NCBI RefSeq assembly: GCF_014635685.1
Contig: NZ_BMDH01000005.1
Location: 1 to 64,000 of the forward strand
Direction of reading: 5' to 3'
DNA: 64,000 bases
DNA from: Galliscardovia ingluviei
GTDB taxonomy: Bacteria > Actinomycetota > Actinomycetes > Actinomycetales > Bifidobacteriaceae
The first letter of the stretch is position 1, and every line of letters begins with the position of its first letter. The translations under genes were made by a program, and so were the position numbers. The notes beneath the pieces are model-generated. The model ran no database searches, was not told where the DNA came from, and saw only the letters and a program-made list of their open reading frames with translations. Positions 1 to 9,226 of the stretch are shown in pieces.

Positions 1-74
1 TGGAAGCCAAGACCCGGCACGGCGATGGTACTGCACTCGGTAGGGTGTGGGAGAGTAGCACACCGCCACGGACA
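1..74 (+). rRNA. rrf: 5S ribosomal RNA, 3' part
   Basis: The first bases read as the 3' two-thirds of an actinobacterial 5S rRNA: the block CGATGGTACTGCACTCGG followed by GGGTGTGGGAGAGTAG and the closing CCGCCACGGAC. The 5' end lies outside the window, so this is the tail of an rRNA operon. The exact 3' end is uncertain by a few bases. Confidence 0.9.
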
Positions 75-86
75 CACTCTTAAAGA

Positions 87-114
87 AAAGCCACCCATTG
101 AGGTGGCTTTCTTG
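87..114 (+). terminator. rho-independent terminator of the rRNA operon
   Basis: AAAGCCACC (87-95) and GGTGGCTTT (102-110) form a perfect 9-bp stem with a 6-nt loop, followed by CTTG. It lies 13 bases after the 5S end and closes the rRNA operon. Confidence 0.85.
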
Positions 115-120
115 CATTCT

Positions 121-644
121 AACACGAGTGTGCGTGATTCTTCTTCTTGCACTAACCACACACACCCACAACACGATAAGGGCTTATAGGCTCAACAGCA
201 CAACAAAAATACGAACCACAACAGGGCGCAGTACACAAACTATTCTCCCCTATTCACAACATGATGGCTGATCACCTCTGTTATATATGCAGAACACTAT
301 TCAGTAAAGTTATAGCAATATAATATCTTTTCAAACTTTTATTTGGTGTTTGACGTTAGCACATATAATTGGCTACTCATATACCTTTTCTGCCTATACG
401 TGTTAAGCAAAATTTCCTCAAACCTTTCGAATCAGTAACCCAATATGCAATCCAGCATTGCGAGCTAAGATAATCCAGTATTGCGAGCTAATATTGCGAC
501 TCAGTACTCCTGAATAATTACTGAATCATCTAGAAACAGGATCGATTTTCAATATCTGAAAAGCACACGACAAAGCGCTTCATATTCAGATATCCTAGAA
601 TTTCTCTCCACGAGAAACGCTGGAACATCTACGTTTGGAGGATT
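121..644. other. AT-rich intergenic region with direct and inverted repeats
   Basis: No gene is seen in this stretch between the rRNA terminator and the secreted hydrolase. It holds a 20-bp imperfect direct repeat (449-468 and 472-491, one mismatch, 23-bp period) followed by a third partial copy (about 491-500). It also holds an inverted repeat ATATCTGAA (552-560) / TTCAGATAT (585-593) and a short TTTCTC/GAGAAA stem (601-617) just before the ribosome binding site. These are candidate regulatory sites for the downstream gene. Confidence 0.5.
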
Positions 645-3287
645 ATGAAGGGGATTACCAAAATTACTATAGGGGTAGCAGTTACTGCTGCATTGCTATT
701 ACCAACAGGTATTGCTTCAGCTGCCACTACTAATGAAGTAACAGCATACACGCCAAGTCAATTCTTGAGCTTTAATGGTGCAGTAACTTTACTACAAGAC
801 AAGGTGCCACTGAATCCGCGACCAGTAACTCAGCAGGATATTAGTGAACTCAATCAAGTTGCACAAGAAAATGTGGTTACTGCAAACTCTGCCACAAGCT
901 CGCCTACAACTACATCTACAACTGTAAAACCTGCTGCTCCAACGCAAGTTGCGCCAAATCCACTTGATTTTGACACGATTAAGCAAGATGATGTGTATTA
1001 TCGCTTGCCTGAGGCTGCACAGCGCTATATGACTGATGGCGGTATTACTCTTTCGGGACCGCAAGCTGGTGGACAATCTGCTGGTACAGTGCCAGCTGGG
1101 CTGGAAAACTACTATGCTCAACAGGTAGATTGGTTTAGTTGTACTGAGTTTGGCTATGAAGAAGCTGAGGGTACGCAATGTGGTTATGCTACAGTACCGC
1201 TTGATTACAATAATCCAACTGGACCGTCAGTAAAAATTGCAATGTATAAAATTGAGCATAATGCTGAATTTGAAAAACTTGGCACTATTTTTACCGATCC
1301 GGGCGGCCCTGGTGGTTCTGGAACTGAATATGCCTCTGGCATGGTGGGGTCAGAAAGCGAAACTTTACAACGTTACGATGTGATTGGTTTTGACCCTCGC
1401 GGAACAGGTGTTTCACTGCCGCAGTTGCGCTGCCAATCATCTGATGCACTAGACAAGCAGCGCCAAGGTATGGATGGTTTCACTGGCGAGCAGATTGATC
1501 AAGTAACAGCATACAATACCCAACAATGCTATGCGAACACTGCTCGTGGGTATAACGGCATTACTGGTGACATGTTCATTCCAACTGTTGGTACAGAAAA
1601 CGTGGTGAAAGATCTCGACGTTATGCGCTCTATCGTGGGCGATACCAAGTTGAACTATATTGGCTTTAGCTACGGTACGAGCATTGGTTATCACTATGCT
1701 ATGCAGTTCCCTGGGAACATGCGCGCAGTGGTACTTGATGGTGTGGTGAACCCTCTCGAGAATAATGAAGCCTTAAGTAAGAGTGAACCATACGTATCGT
1801 ATCTGCCACAAAGTGATGTTAAGGAATCTCCAGATGTTGCGCAAATGCGAGGCTTCGGGGAGACCTTCAAGCAGTTCCTTGGTTGGTGTTTGACCTCTGC
1901 AGAGACTACGAATATTTGGTCAGAGGGTGATGCACTGCCATGTGCATTAGGTGAAACCGTATCGAATCCAACGGATGATGATATTAATGCTGCCTATAAA
2001 GCCTATCAGCAGATTGCACAAGCTAACTGGGGTGCGCAAAAGTATGCGTACCATGGTCGCGTGTTATCGTTTGCCGATACCACTACTGGAACTATTCAGT
2101 CCATGTATGCAAGCTCTTTGTGGAAGTATCTGAACTATGCTTTGCTCCTGATGAAAATCAAGAATAATCCTGGCATGATGTTGCAGCTTGCAGACATGTA
2201 TCAGGGGCGTGACGGTCAAGGCAAATATGACTTTATGATGGCTAGTTTCAATACGATTAGTTGTGTGGACTCGCGAGAAGATCATTCGGATAGGAATGTT
2301 GTGGCGACAACCCTCAGACAATCATACGAAGTTGCACCATTTATTGATCCAGGTGTGAATGCTGATGGCACTAAGCGCGGAGAAGAGCCACAATACGGTG
2401 TGTGTCAATATTATAAGACTCGTGGTCAGTTGGCTACTGGTCATGAAATCGACCATGCGCCAAATGTTCTTGTAGTGTCTTCTTCGTATGATCCAGCAAC
2501 TCCATATCCTAATGGTGTGATTGCTGCGCATGCCTTACACGGCACATTGCTTACCGTGGCTAATGAGCAGCATTGTGCGTATGGTAAGTCAGATTGTGCC
2601 ACAACAGTAGTGGATGCATTCTTTGCAGATCCTGATGCGTTTACCAAGAAAATTGATGACGGCAGTTTTGCTAATGAGACACAATGGTATGGCAAAGAGG
2701 GTGTGTCTACAAAGGATATCTATAACAAGGTTATTACCGCCAGTGAGTGTCAATTAACATCATTCCGCGTGCCGCCTCAAGTGAAGTTGCAGCTTGCTGA
2801 GTCTCAAGTGCATCCTGGAGATACTGTGAAGCTCACGGCTCAAGGATTTACTGCAGGACATACTGTGCGTTTTGAACTACATTCGCAGCCTGTAGTACTT
2901 GGTGAAGTAGAAGTAAATGCTGATGGTGAGGCAGTATTGGAAGCTACTATTCCAGCAGATACTGTGAAAGGTGAGCATCAGATAGTTGCAATTGATAGTG
3001 CTAATGAGAATATTAGTGCACAGCAATCTATTAAGGTGAACGTCAAGTCAGCTGGGACTACTACTAACGGATCTAGTAGTAGCACTACTTCTCCAAGTGA
3101 TGGCAACTCTGGTTCTCATAGTGGTACATCTCAACCTGCTGTAGATGCCAAGTATGGTTCAGAAGCTAGAGTATCAATGCTTTCACAAACAGGCTCCACT
3201 ATTATGATGTTCGCGTTTGCAATCATAGTACTTGTAGCTGCTACAGGTATTGTGCTTGCTGTACGTAAAAATCAATTGAATAAGTAG
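645..3287 (+). CDS. sortase-anchored alpha/beta-hydrolase (tripeptidyl aminopeptidase-like)
   Basis: Secreted serine hydrolase of the alpha/beta fold, related to SlpD/SlpE/TAP-type tripeptidyl aminopeptidases; it probably trims peptides outside the cell. An N-terminal signal peptide ending near SAA is followed by a Thr/Ser-rich linker (about residues 85-105). The nucleophile elbow is GFSYGTS with Ser342. Asp616 (SYDPATP) and His643 (NEQHCAYG) complete a plausible triad. A C-terminal Ig-like domain (about 705-800) carries an HPGDTV motif, then a Ser/Gly/Thr-rich spacer, LSQTG, a membrane helix and a basic tail: a sortase signal with Ser in place of Pro. ATG at 645 is preceded by GGAGGA at 637-642. 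At 880 residues it is longer than usual because of the Ig-like and wall-spanning parts. Exact substrate is unknown. Confidence 0.85.
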   Translation: MKGITKITIGVAVTAALLLPTGIASAATTNEVTAYTPSQFLSFNGAVTLLQDKVPLNPRPVTQQDISELNQVAQENVVTANSATSSPTTTSTTVKPAAPTQVAPNPLDFDTIKQDDVYYRLPEAAQRYMTDGGITLSGPQAGGQSAGTVPAGLENYYAQQVDWFSCTEFGYEEAEGTQCGYATVPLDYNNPTGPSVKIAMYKIEHNAEFEKLGTIFTDPGGPGGSGTEYASGMVGSESETLQRYDVIGFDPRGTGVSLPQLRCQSSDALDKQRQGMDGFTGEQIDQVTAYNTQQCYANTARGYNGITGDMFIPTVGTENVVKDLDVMRSIVGDTKLNYIGFSYGTSIGYHYAMQFPGNMRAVVLDGVVNPLENNEALSKSEPYVSYLPQSDVKESPDVAQMRGFGETFKQFLGWCLTSAETTNIWSEGDALPCALGETVSNPTDDDINAAYKAYQQIAQANWGAQKYAYHGRVLSFADTTTGTIQSMYASSLWKYLNYALLLMKIKNNPGMMLQLADMYQGRDGQGKYDFMMASFNTISCVDSREDHSDRNVVATTLRQSYEVAPFIDPGVNADGTKRGEEPQYGVCQYYKTRGQLATGHEIDHAPNVLVVSSSYDPATPYPNGVIAAHALHGTLLTVANEQHCAYGKSDCATTVVDAFFADPDAFTKKIDDGSFANETQWYGKEGVSTKDIYNKVITASECQLTSFRVPPQVKLQLAESQVHPGDTVKLTAQGFTAGHTVRFELHSQPVVLGEVEVNADGEAVLEATIPADTVKGEHQIVAIDSANENISAQQSIKVNVKSAGTTTNGSSSSTTSPSDGNSGSHSGTSQPAVDAKYGSEARVSMLSQTGSTIMMFAFAIIVLVAATGIVLAVRKNQLNK

Positions 3288-3342
3288 CCTCAATATTACG
3301 TGTTTTGCAAAAGGCACATTTTAGTAAGACATGTAATATCAA

Positions 3343-3385
3343 AAGTCCTGTACAGTAGCTGTATACTGCTGTACAGGACTTATTT
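3343..3385. terminator. bidirectional terminator
   Basis: AAGTCCTGTACAG (3343-3355) and CTGTACAGGACTT (3369-3381) form a perfect 13-bp stem, followed by ATTT on the plus strand and preceded by an A run. It sits between convergent genes (the hydrolase and the nitroreductase) and can serve both. Confidence 0.85.
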
Positions 3386-3451
3386 GTATAGGTTAGTTAT
3401 GAGTAATACGGTATTAATTAATTGATTTACTGCTCAATAAATTGCTCAAAG

Positions 3452-4054
3452 TTACTCGCCGATAACGCGCACGCGCTCGTTAATGTCACCGTGGTTTTCA
3501 GCGCCAGTTGCCTGAACTACATGACCAAATGGCATCTGGGCAATGAGCTTCCAGGAAGCAGGAATGTTGAAGTGTGAAGCAACTTCGTCATCAATCAGTG
3601 GGTTGTAGTGCTGCACAGAAGCACCCAAGCCTGCCTCAGCAAGAGCAGTCCATACAGCGAGCTGCAAGGAGCCATTGGCTTCGTTTGCCCAGCGTGGGAA
3701 GTTATCAGCATACAGTGGGAAGTTCTCCTGCAAGCCCTTGGTTACATCGGTGTCGTCAAAGAAAAGCACGGTGCCGTATGCTGCTGCAAAGCCGGCAATC
3801 TTTTCCTGAGTCTTGGCGAACTGCTCTTCTGCGGTAACGTTTTTCAAGGCACCAAGTACGATATCGTTCCACAGTGCCTTGTGTTCTTCGCCAAATACAA
3901 TAACCATGCGCTGTGGGTTGGAGTTAAATGCGCTTGGTACTGCTGCAGCGGTGTCCTTGATAACCTTGACGATTTCATCGTTAGAAAGTGTGACGTTGCC
4001 GTCAAGTACATACTGTGAGTGGCGCTTATTCAAAACATCTACAAGTGCTGACAT
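3452..4054 (-). CDS. nitroreductase family protein
   Basis: FMN-dependent NAD(P)H oxidoreductase of the nitroreductase superfamily, 200 residues, the usual size of the small YdgI/oxygen-insensitive subgroup. The N-terminus has the family pattern LNKRHSQYVLDG, followed by AAVPSAFNSNPQR, which matches the conserved P-S-(A/S)-x-N-x-Q-P/R stretch that contacts FMN. GLGASVQHYNP near residue 145 is the second conserved block. No signal peptide, so cytosolic. The start at 4054 is supported by AAGGGGA seven bases upstream. It is alone, with a bidirectional terminator at its 3' end. The physiological substrate cannot be read from sequence. Confidence 0.85.
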   Translation of the reverse strand: MSALVDVLNKRHSQYVLDGNVTLSNDEIVKVIKDTAAAVPSAFNSNPQRMVIVFGEEHKALWNDIVLGALKNVTAEEQFAKTQEKIAGFAAAYGTVLFFDDTDVTKGLQENFPLYADNFPRWANEANGSLQLAVWTALAEAGLGASVQHYNPLIDDEVASHFNIPASWKLIAQMPFGHVVQATGAENHGDINERVRVIGE

Positions 4055-4201
4055 GATTCCCCTTAGGTGAACTTGAGTATTTCTACGTCTCTACAAACGC
4101 ATGCAGTTCGCAGCGTTTTATTTGAATCAGGAAGTACTATACTTGCTTACGCAACTATCTTCAAGAAAAATAATAAAATTTTGCTGTGAGCGTGCAAGCC
4201 A

Positions 4202-4906
4202 TTATTTGTTTTTTTGGATGGTGTGAAGATAGCGATATACCGAGGATTCTGCTACTCCCAGCTGATCTGCAACTGTGCCAATAGCCCCCTTAAAGCGAAA
4301 ATATCCACGCTCATTTAGCGTGCGAATAATAGATAGTCGGTCATCAACACTGAGTTTATGAGCGCTAATACCGCGCCTCACACACATTGCAGTAATAGTA
4401 TCTGCGGCCATATCTGAGACTGATGCAACAAGATTCTCTTCCTGCACTCCGGTATGCTCGGTACTTGCTGATGCTGGTTGCAGATTTGGGAAATAGAGTG
4501 CCCCCAGACGTTCAATACTTTGTTTCACGGTAACAAAGGCACTTGGGTCAGTGTTGAGACACAATGCTCCAACAATACGACCTTCTCTGCGAATAAAAAA
4601 TGTCGATGATACAAGAGGAATGTCATGTAACACGCTATGTGCTTCGTAACCGATAACGTAATCTTTCCCATCTCGTATGCCGTCTCGCAGTACTTTATAC
4701 ATAAGATCTGTGGAAGGCGAACCAATACTGCGTCCGCTAACATGACCATTTGCAATGGCAATAACAGATTGGTCAGGATGCGCAACATCATGGAGCACTA
4801 CTTCCGTTGATGAACCTAGTGCGAGTCCCAAAAATTCAACCAGTGGGATGTAGGATTGCACTAATGCTATATCTTCTTCTATTGCTGATGTATGTGTTTG
4901 ATCCAT
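4202..4906 (-). CDS. YheO/DauR-like PAS-HTH transcriptional regulator
   Basis: Cytosolic DNA-binding regulator. The N-terminal half (about residues 15-120) matches the YheO-type PAS domain: YIPLVEFLGLALGSSTEVVLHDV, then SGRSIGSPSTDL and FFIRREGRIVGALCLNTD. The C-terminal 60 residues form the DauR-type helix-turn-helix, ending in AIGTVADQLGVAESSVYRYL. DauR controls D-amino-acid catabolism in Pseudomonas. This gene lies directly downstream of a D-serine dehydratase and permease on the same strand, so I infer that it controls them. I chose the ATG at 4906 because it has the better, though still weak, GTGGAA ribosome site; an ATG at 4918 would add four residues. The 160 bp upstream hold two inverted repeats. 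Confidence 0.8.
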   Translation of the reverse strand: MDQTHTSAIEEDIALVQSYIPLVEFLGLALGSSTEVVLHDVAHPDQSVIAIANGHVSGRSIGSPSTDLMYKVLRDGIRDGKDYVIGYEAHSVLHDIPLVSSTFFIRREGRIVGALCLNTDPSAFVTVKQSIERLGALYFPNLQPASASTEHTGVQEENLVASVSDMAADTITAMCVRRGISAHKLSVDDRLSIIRTLNERGYFRFKGAIGTVADQLGVAESSVYRYLHTIQKNK

Positions 4907-4951
4907 AATATTCCACATCTGTTGAATAGTTGAGTATTGTTGTTCATGGTG

Positions 4952-4988
4952 ATGGTATGGCTCAATATAGCATATCGAACCATACCAT
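4952..4988. promoter_or_regulatory. inverted repeat upstream of the D-serine regulator
   Basis: ATGGTATGG (4952-4960) and CCATACCAT (4980-4988) are perfect 9-bp arms around a 19-bp spacer, about 45 bp before the regulator's start. This is a candidate operator for autoregulation; the function is inferred from position only. Confidence 0.45.
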
Positions 4989-5023
4989 TTGGGATATGTG
5001 TAAATTGTGCTATATGCGTTACT

Positions 5024-5070
5024 AACTTTTAGTGATGTAATACAAGATATGGAATACAGTACTAAAAGTT
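5024..5070. terminator. hairpin 3' of D-serine dehydratase
   Basis: AACTTTTAGT (5024-5033) and ACTAAAAGTT (5061-5070) are perfect 10-bp arms with a 27-nt loop, 8 bases after the dehydratase stop codon. The stem is AT-rich and has no clear T run, so it may equally be an operator or an RNA-processing site between dehydratase and regulator. Confidence 0.4.
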
Positions 5071-5078
5071 ATGGATGC

Positions 5079-6446
5079 CTATAAAAGTGCCATACCTTTT
5101 TCAATATAGCTTCGCATTTCCTCACGTGGGACCATTGAGCCACCTGTTGCCCAAGCAATATGGGTGGCATTGCACATACGTTCATCGGTAAGACCCATGC
5201 GATCGCGATATTCGGCGTCTTGCATTACACGCCAAGGTCCTGCAAATCCAGCTGAGCTTGACGGTTCAATATCAATATTGCTCGTGTGGTCGAGTAAAGC
5301 GATGAGGCGATAGAGTTCGTCGTCATCAATGGTATAGAAACCGTCTAGTAAGTGCTGCATTGCATGTCCTACAAATCCTGATGCCCTACCAACTGCTAAT
5401 CCGTCTGCAGCTGTGAGGTTATCGATACCAAAGTCCTGCACACATACAGCATTGTGTGCGCCGGTAAGTACACCTAAATACATACATGGGGCATGGGTTG
5501 GTTCTGCAAAAATGCAATGAACATTGTCGCCAAACTCAGTTTTGAGACCAAAAGCGACTCCTCCTGGTCCACCGCCAACACCGCATGGGAGATATACAAA
5601 GAGTGGATGCTCACTATCGACAGTAATATCCATCGTTTTGAGTTGTCCTGCAAGCCTGCGTGCAGCAACAGCATATCCGAGGAACAAGGTCGAAGAGTTT
5701 TCGTCATCGACAAAGTATGCTGTCGGATCAGATTCTGCTTCTTTTCTGCCGGAGGCAACTGCAACAGAATAGTCTGACTCATATTCATACACATGTACGC
5801 CATGCTCGCGTAGCTTATCCTTTTTCCACTGTCGTGCGTCAGCTGACATGTGTACGCTGGCATCAAAACCGAGGGCGGCACTCATAATACCGATAGAAAG
5901 CCCAAGATTTCCTGTGGAACCAACAGCAACCTTATAGCCGCTGAAAAACTTGTGCATACGTTCGCTTGCAAGAATACGATAGTCATCATCAAGTGAGAGT
6001 AATCCGGCTTCGATGGCTAAATCTTCTGCGTGCTTCAGAACTTCGTAAATACCGCCGCGAGCCTTAATCGAGCCGCTGATTGGCAATTCGCTATCGAGTT
6101 TTGCCCAGAGTTGTCCGGGCATGTGGCTGCCATAGCGCTCGCCAATAGCTGCCTGCTGATCTGGAACTGCGACGAGTGGAGATTCGAGAATTCCTTCAGT
6201 CTTCTTGGTTTCTGGGAAAAGCTCCATGAAGAGTGGAGCAAATCGCTTAAGACGGGCTGCAGCATCATCAATATCTTCACGAGTAAGGCCTACATCTGGC
6301 AGTGCTTGTGCTGCTGGTTGTACATTTGGATTAAACCAAGTGCTTGGCTGCAAGTCGATCAACTCTTGTAGTTTTGGAAATTCTTCAACCCATTGTGCAA
6401 TTGGTTTATCCAATACTTTGGTAGTTGGATCAAGTTGCTGTGACAT
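5079..6446 (-). CDS. dsdA: D-serine dehydratase (D-serine ammonia-lyase)
   Basis: PLP enzyme that converts D-serine to pyruvate and ammonia. 455 residues, the normal length. The PLP-binding lysine is Lys128 in SGSIKARGG. The phosphate-binding loop is [10 protein letters not shown], and [13 protein letters not shown] follows in the C-terminal half, both diagnostic for DsdA. The N-terminal segment ([10 protein letters not shown].., then ESPLV) also fits. The start at 6446 has AAGGAG seven bases upstream. It lies 78 bp downstream of a GntP permease and 160 bp upstream of a DauR-like regulator on the same strand, so permease, enzyme and regulator form a D-serine use cluster. D-serine is abundant in urine, so the cluster would suit a urogenital commensal; that ecological reading is inference. 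Confidence 0.92.
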   Translation of the reverse strand: MSQQLDPTTKVLDKPIAQWVEEFPKLQELIDLQPSTWFNPNVQPAAQALPDVGLTREDIDDAAARLKRFAPLFMELFPETKKTEGILESPLVAVPDQQAAIGERYGSHMPGQLWAKLDSELPISGSIKARGGIYEVLKHAEDLAIEAGLLSLDDDYRILASERMHKFFSGYKVAVGSTGNLGLSIGIMSAALGFDASVHMSADARQWKKDKLREHGVHVYEYESDYSVAVASGRKEAESDPTAYFVDDENSSTLFLGYAVAARRLAGQLKTMDITVDSEHPLFVYLPCGVGGGPGGVAFGLKTEFGDNVHCIFAEPTHAPCMYLGVLTGAHNAVCVQDFGIDNLTAADGLAVGRASGFVGHAMQHLLDGFYTIDDDELYRLIALLDHTSNIDIEPSSSAGFAGPWRVMQDAEYRDRMGLTDERMCNATHIAWATGGSMVPREEMRSYIEKGMALL

Positions 6447-6524
6447 AGTTGCTCCTTTGTATTACTTATATAACACTTATATAAAACTCTGAGTGCGAAA
6501 TTTTTTGAACAGTTGGCAGATGCC

Positions 6525-7868
6525 TTACACTACGAGCGACAGTAGTAGCGTGATGCACAGTGCGACTACTGAAGTGATAGTGGTGCTCACAGTAAGTGTG
6601 CGTAATGCTTGAGGCACACTCATGTGAAGATATTCTTTTACCATCCAGAATAGTGAATCGGTAACATGGGTAAAGCCGATAGCTCCGGCTCCTATAGCCA
6701 AAGCCAATATTGCTGGTGAGAGGTTTGGATTGATGGATAGCATTGGTAATACGATGCCAGCTGCACTAATCATGGCGACAGTTGCTGAACCAACAGCAAA
6801 GTGTAATACAAGTGCAATAAGCCAAGCGAGAATAATTGGGCTTACTGGCAGACCTGATAGGGCATCTGCAAGAGCGGGAGCGACACCTGATTCAGTAAGA
6901 ACTTGATTGAATGCGCCGCCAGCGCCAATGATGAGAAGAATGCCGCCAATCGGTCCGAAAGATCCGTCTGTTATGCTCTGTAAATCGCGCAGTGTGCGCT
7001 TGCGGTGTAAACCGAGTGACCAGTAAGCGAATAGTACTGAAATCATGAGTGCCGTGATTGGGTTACCAATAATTTCAATAATTTTAGTGGCAAGTAAATC
7101 TGCTGGCATGAGTTTTGTTGCTATTGTCCTCGTAATCATAATCAGCAGAGGCAGCAAAATGGTGAAAAGCGTAAGGCCGAAGCTTGGAAGATTCTTTTCA
7201 TCAATTGTTGGTAGCTTTTCTTCGGCAGCGATGTCTTCTTCCTGAGGCTTTTCATTATTGCGAATAGCAAAATGAGCAAAGAGTGGACCGCCAACGAGTA
7301 CTGAAGGAATGGCTACACAAAGACCGAGCATAATAACAGTGCCAATATCTGCGCCAAGTGTGCCTGCAATTGCTGTAGCTGCTGGGTGTGGCGGTAAAAT
7401 ACAGTGGACGACCATCAAGGAAGTTGCTAGTGGAATACCGACTTTGATTCTGGAAATGCCTGCTTCTTTTGCAACAACGAAAACCAGTGGCACAAGAAGT
7501 ACGAATCCGACTTCGACGAATACAGGAATGCCGCAGATTAGGCCGAGTAGCGCTATAACTATAGTTGCTCGCTGCTTGCCGATAGCGCGTACCAAGGTGG
7601 AGGCAAGCCGCTGAGCTCCACCAGAGACCTCTAATAATTTGCCTAAAACGGCACCAAATCCAATGATTAATGTGAGGAATCCTAGCGTCCCTCCAACGCC
7701 TTTTTCTAAGATATCTCCTACTGAGCCAAGATCTAGCCCTGTAGTGATTGCAACGAAGAATGCAGCAAGAAGTAGTGCCAGTGAAGCATGCATTTTACAT
7801 GTGATAATGAGAACTACTACTAGTGCAATTGATGCTAATAGTATGGCAACAAGTGCTCCTGTGCCCAT
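6525..7868 (-). CDS. GntP-family permease, probable D-serine transporter
   Basis: Polytopic inner-membrane proton symporter of the gluconate permease family (447 residues, about 12-14 hydrophobic segments across the whole length). Family blocks visible include GLDLGSV, GFGAVLGKLLE, CGIPVFVEVGFVLLVPL, ILPPHPAATAIAGTLGADIG, IIGAGGAFNQVLTESGVAP and VGSATVAMISAAGI near the C-terminus. The family contains both gluconate carriers and the D-serine carrier DsdX. Because dsdA follows at 78 bp and no gluconate kinase is near, D-serine is the likely substrate. The ATG at 7868 is preceded by AGGGAG. A 35-bp AT-rich inverted repeat sits about 30 bp upstream and may be the cluster's operator. Confidence 0.85.
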   Translation of the reverse strand: MGTGALVAILLASIALVVVLIITCKMHASLALLLAAFFVAITTGLDLGSVGDILEKGVGGTLGFLTLIIGFGAVLGKLLEVSGGAQRLASTLVRAIGKQRATIVIALLGLICGIPVFVEVGFVLLVPLVFVVAKEAGISRIKVGIPLATSLMVVHCILPPHPAATAIAGTLGADIGTVIMLGLCVAIPSVLVGGPLFAHFAIRNNEKPQEEDIAAEEKLPTIDEKNLPSFGLTLFTILLPLLIMITRTIATKLMPADLLATKIIEIIGNPITALMISVLFAYWSLGLHRKRTLRDLQSITDGSFGPIGGILLIIGAGGAFNQVLTESGVAPALADALSGLPVSPIILAWLIALVLHFAVGSATVAMISAAGIVLPMLSINPNLSPAILALAIGAGAIGFTHVTDSLFWMVKEYLHMSVPQALRTLTVSTTITSVVALCITLLLSLVV

Positions 7869-7896
7869 ATCGACTCCCTTGTCGTCTCGGCTAATG

Positions 7897-7931
7897 ACAA
7901 TAAAATATTATCACTAATAATAAATTATTGT
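7897..7931. promoter_or_regulatory. 35-bp AT-rich inverted repeat upstream of the D-serine permease
   Basis: The left arm ACAATAAAATATTAT (7897-7911) and right arm ATAATAAATTATTGT (7917-7931) pair over 15 positions with three mismatches around a 5-bp centre. It lies between the permease start and its probable promoter region, so it is a candidate binding site for the DauR-like regulator. Confidence 0.45.
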
Positions 7932-7945
7932 TAATTGGAGTGTCT

Positions 7946-9220
7946 TTACTGTTGCATTGCCAAAGTGGCTATCACTGCCAAGTGATCGGTTCCTCCAATT
8001 GCGTGGGCATGTGCGTCAAGTGCTACGAGGCGGTAAGTTGATGGTGAGGCGGCTTGAGAAACTAAAATATGGTCTAGCTCAATACGCGGCCATGTGATCC
8101 ATCGAGGGAATGTTAATATAGGGTTGCCACTGAGACGACTCAAACCAAGCTGCTGCCGTAGCACCAGATTGTGCGAAGCAAGGGCGTCAATAAAACCACT
8201 TCGTAGCAATGCTCGGAAACTTGGGTGGTCGCTGTGTGAATTTAAGTCGCCCATTACTACCGTAGGAATTGCATTATGGCATGCTAACTGACTAAGAGCA
8301 CGTATACCAGTTGACCAACTTGCACACCCACGCATTGGTGACTTAGGGTGTGCACTTGCAATGCGCACTGTATAATGTGATGTTCCAGATGAGTTAGTCC
8401 CAGATGAGTTAGAATCGGCAGAGTTAGGATTGAAAGGATTAGGTTCGGATGAACTAGGGGCGGAAACATCTAGATTGGAAGAACTTGAATCGAAAGCGCT
8501 AAGTGTTGGCATAGGAATATGTACCGTAGCCAGCGGAACGGCAGCAGCATCAAGGTCAACGCTACTTGTATGGCAATCTTCTAGGGGGAATGCTGACAAT
8601 ATTACATTGCAACCGCCATTGTCTGCGTTGGTTGCAATGCCAGCACATCTATACGGCAGTGTATCGCGCAATCCGGCTGTATCAAGACGTGCGAGGAGCT
8701 CAGGTTGCACTTCCTGCAAGGCGACGCATTGCACGTGATGAGCACGTACTGCCTCGATAATCTCTTGTGCATCGGCTCGGCCATATCGGCAATTCAGTGT
8801 CATGACGCGGGCAATAGGCAGTAATGGCTTATGGTGCTGCTGAGCACGATGGTCAGCAGCTAACTGATTGCAACGGCGAATATCGCGATCACGCATAGTA
8901 CTCTGCATTGCTTGCGTTGTTTTTGATAGCCGCTGCATACGCATATGAATTCTTGTAGCCAGCCACAGCAGTAGTCCAGCTATCGCGAATGCGCCCCACA
9001 GCCATGCACGAAGAGCAAGCAGTATACCTGCACATGCGAGTAGTGGAGCCCAAAGCAAAGGAATAAGCGCTATGCAGTAGGGAAGTGGTGCTCGTGCTTC
9101 TGCACCTGCAGGTAGCCAACGTAGCGCCAAACACCCTATACAGAGTACCAACACAAGAATGGCTACAGCATATATTGCCGTAGCCAAAACGGATACCATT
9201 GTTCCAAACGCAAACATCAT
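7946..9220 (-). CDS. membrane-anchored endonuclease/exonuclease/phosphatase family protein
   Basis: Three to four hydrophobic N-terminal segments (residues about 8-95) anchor the protein. The rest is an EEP (exonuclease III/DNase I-like) metal-dependent phosphodiesterase domain: MTLNCRYGRADAQEI (conserved N), ALQEV (catalytic Glu), VMGDLNSHSDHP (GDLN active-site motif) and GGTDHLAV (SDH-type catalytic His). The substrate could be nucleic acid, a phospholipid or another phosphodiester; it is not decided by sequence. A Ser/Asn/Pro-rich insertion (residues about 248-280) encoded by a 15-bp tandem repeat interrupts the domain. The start lies 6 bp after the ffh stop, so the two are co-transcribed. 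An alternative start is Met8 at 9199. Confidence 0.8.
   Translation of the reverse strand: MMFAFGTMVSVLATAIYAVAILVLVLCIGCLALRWLPAGAEARAPLPYCIALIPLLWAPLLACAGILLALRAWLWGAFAIAGLLLWLATRIHMRMQRLSKTTQAMQSTMRDRDIRRCNQLAADHRAQQHHKPLLPIARVMTLNCRYGRADAQEIIEAVRAHHVQCVALQEVQPELLARLDTAGLRDTLPYRCAGIATNADNGGCNVILSAFPLEDCHTSSVDLDAAAVPLATVHIPMPTLSAFDSSSSNLDVSAPSSSEPNPFNPNSADSNSSGTNSSGTSHYTVRIASAHPKSPMRGCASWSTGIRALSQLACHNAIPTVVMGDLNSHSDHPSFRALLRSGFIDALASHNLVLRQQLGLSRLSGNPILTFPRWITWPRIELDHILVSQAASPSTYRLVALDAHAHAIGGTDHLAVIATLAMQQ
8385..8459. repeat. 15-bp in-frame tandem repeat, five degenerate units
   Basis: Five consecutive 15-bp units (8385, 8400, 8415, 8430, 8445) share a GATGAGTTAG-like core. The first two differ at only two or three bases and the others have drifted. 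Read on the minus strand they encode pentapeptides of the type NSSGT inside the EEP protein. The period is a multiple of three, so copy-number change would not break the frame. Confidence 0.7.
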
Positions 9221-9226
9221 GTAAGA

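Noticed and set aside
3574-4018. Overlapping plus-strand frames opposite the nitroreductase
   Set aside because: Shadows of a well-supported minus-strand gene; no ribosome sites or family likeness.
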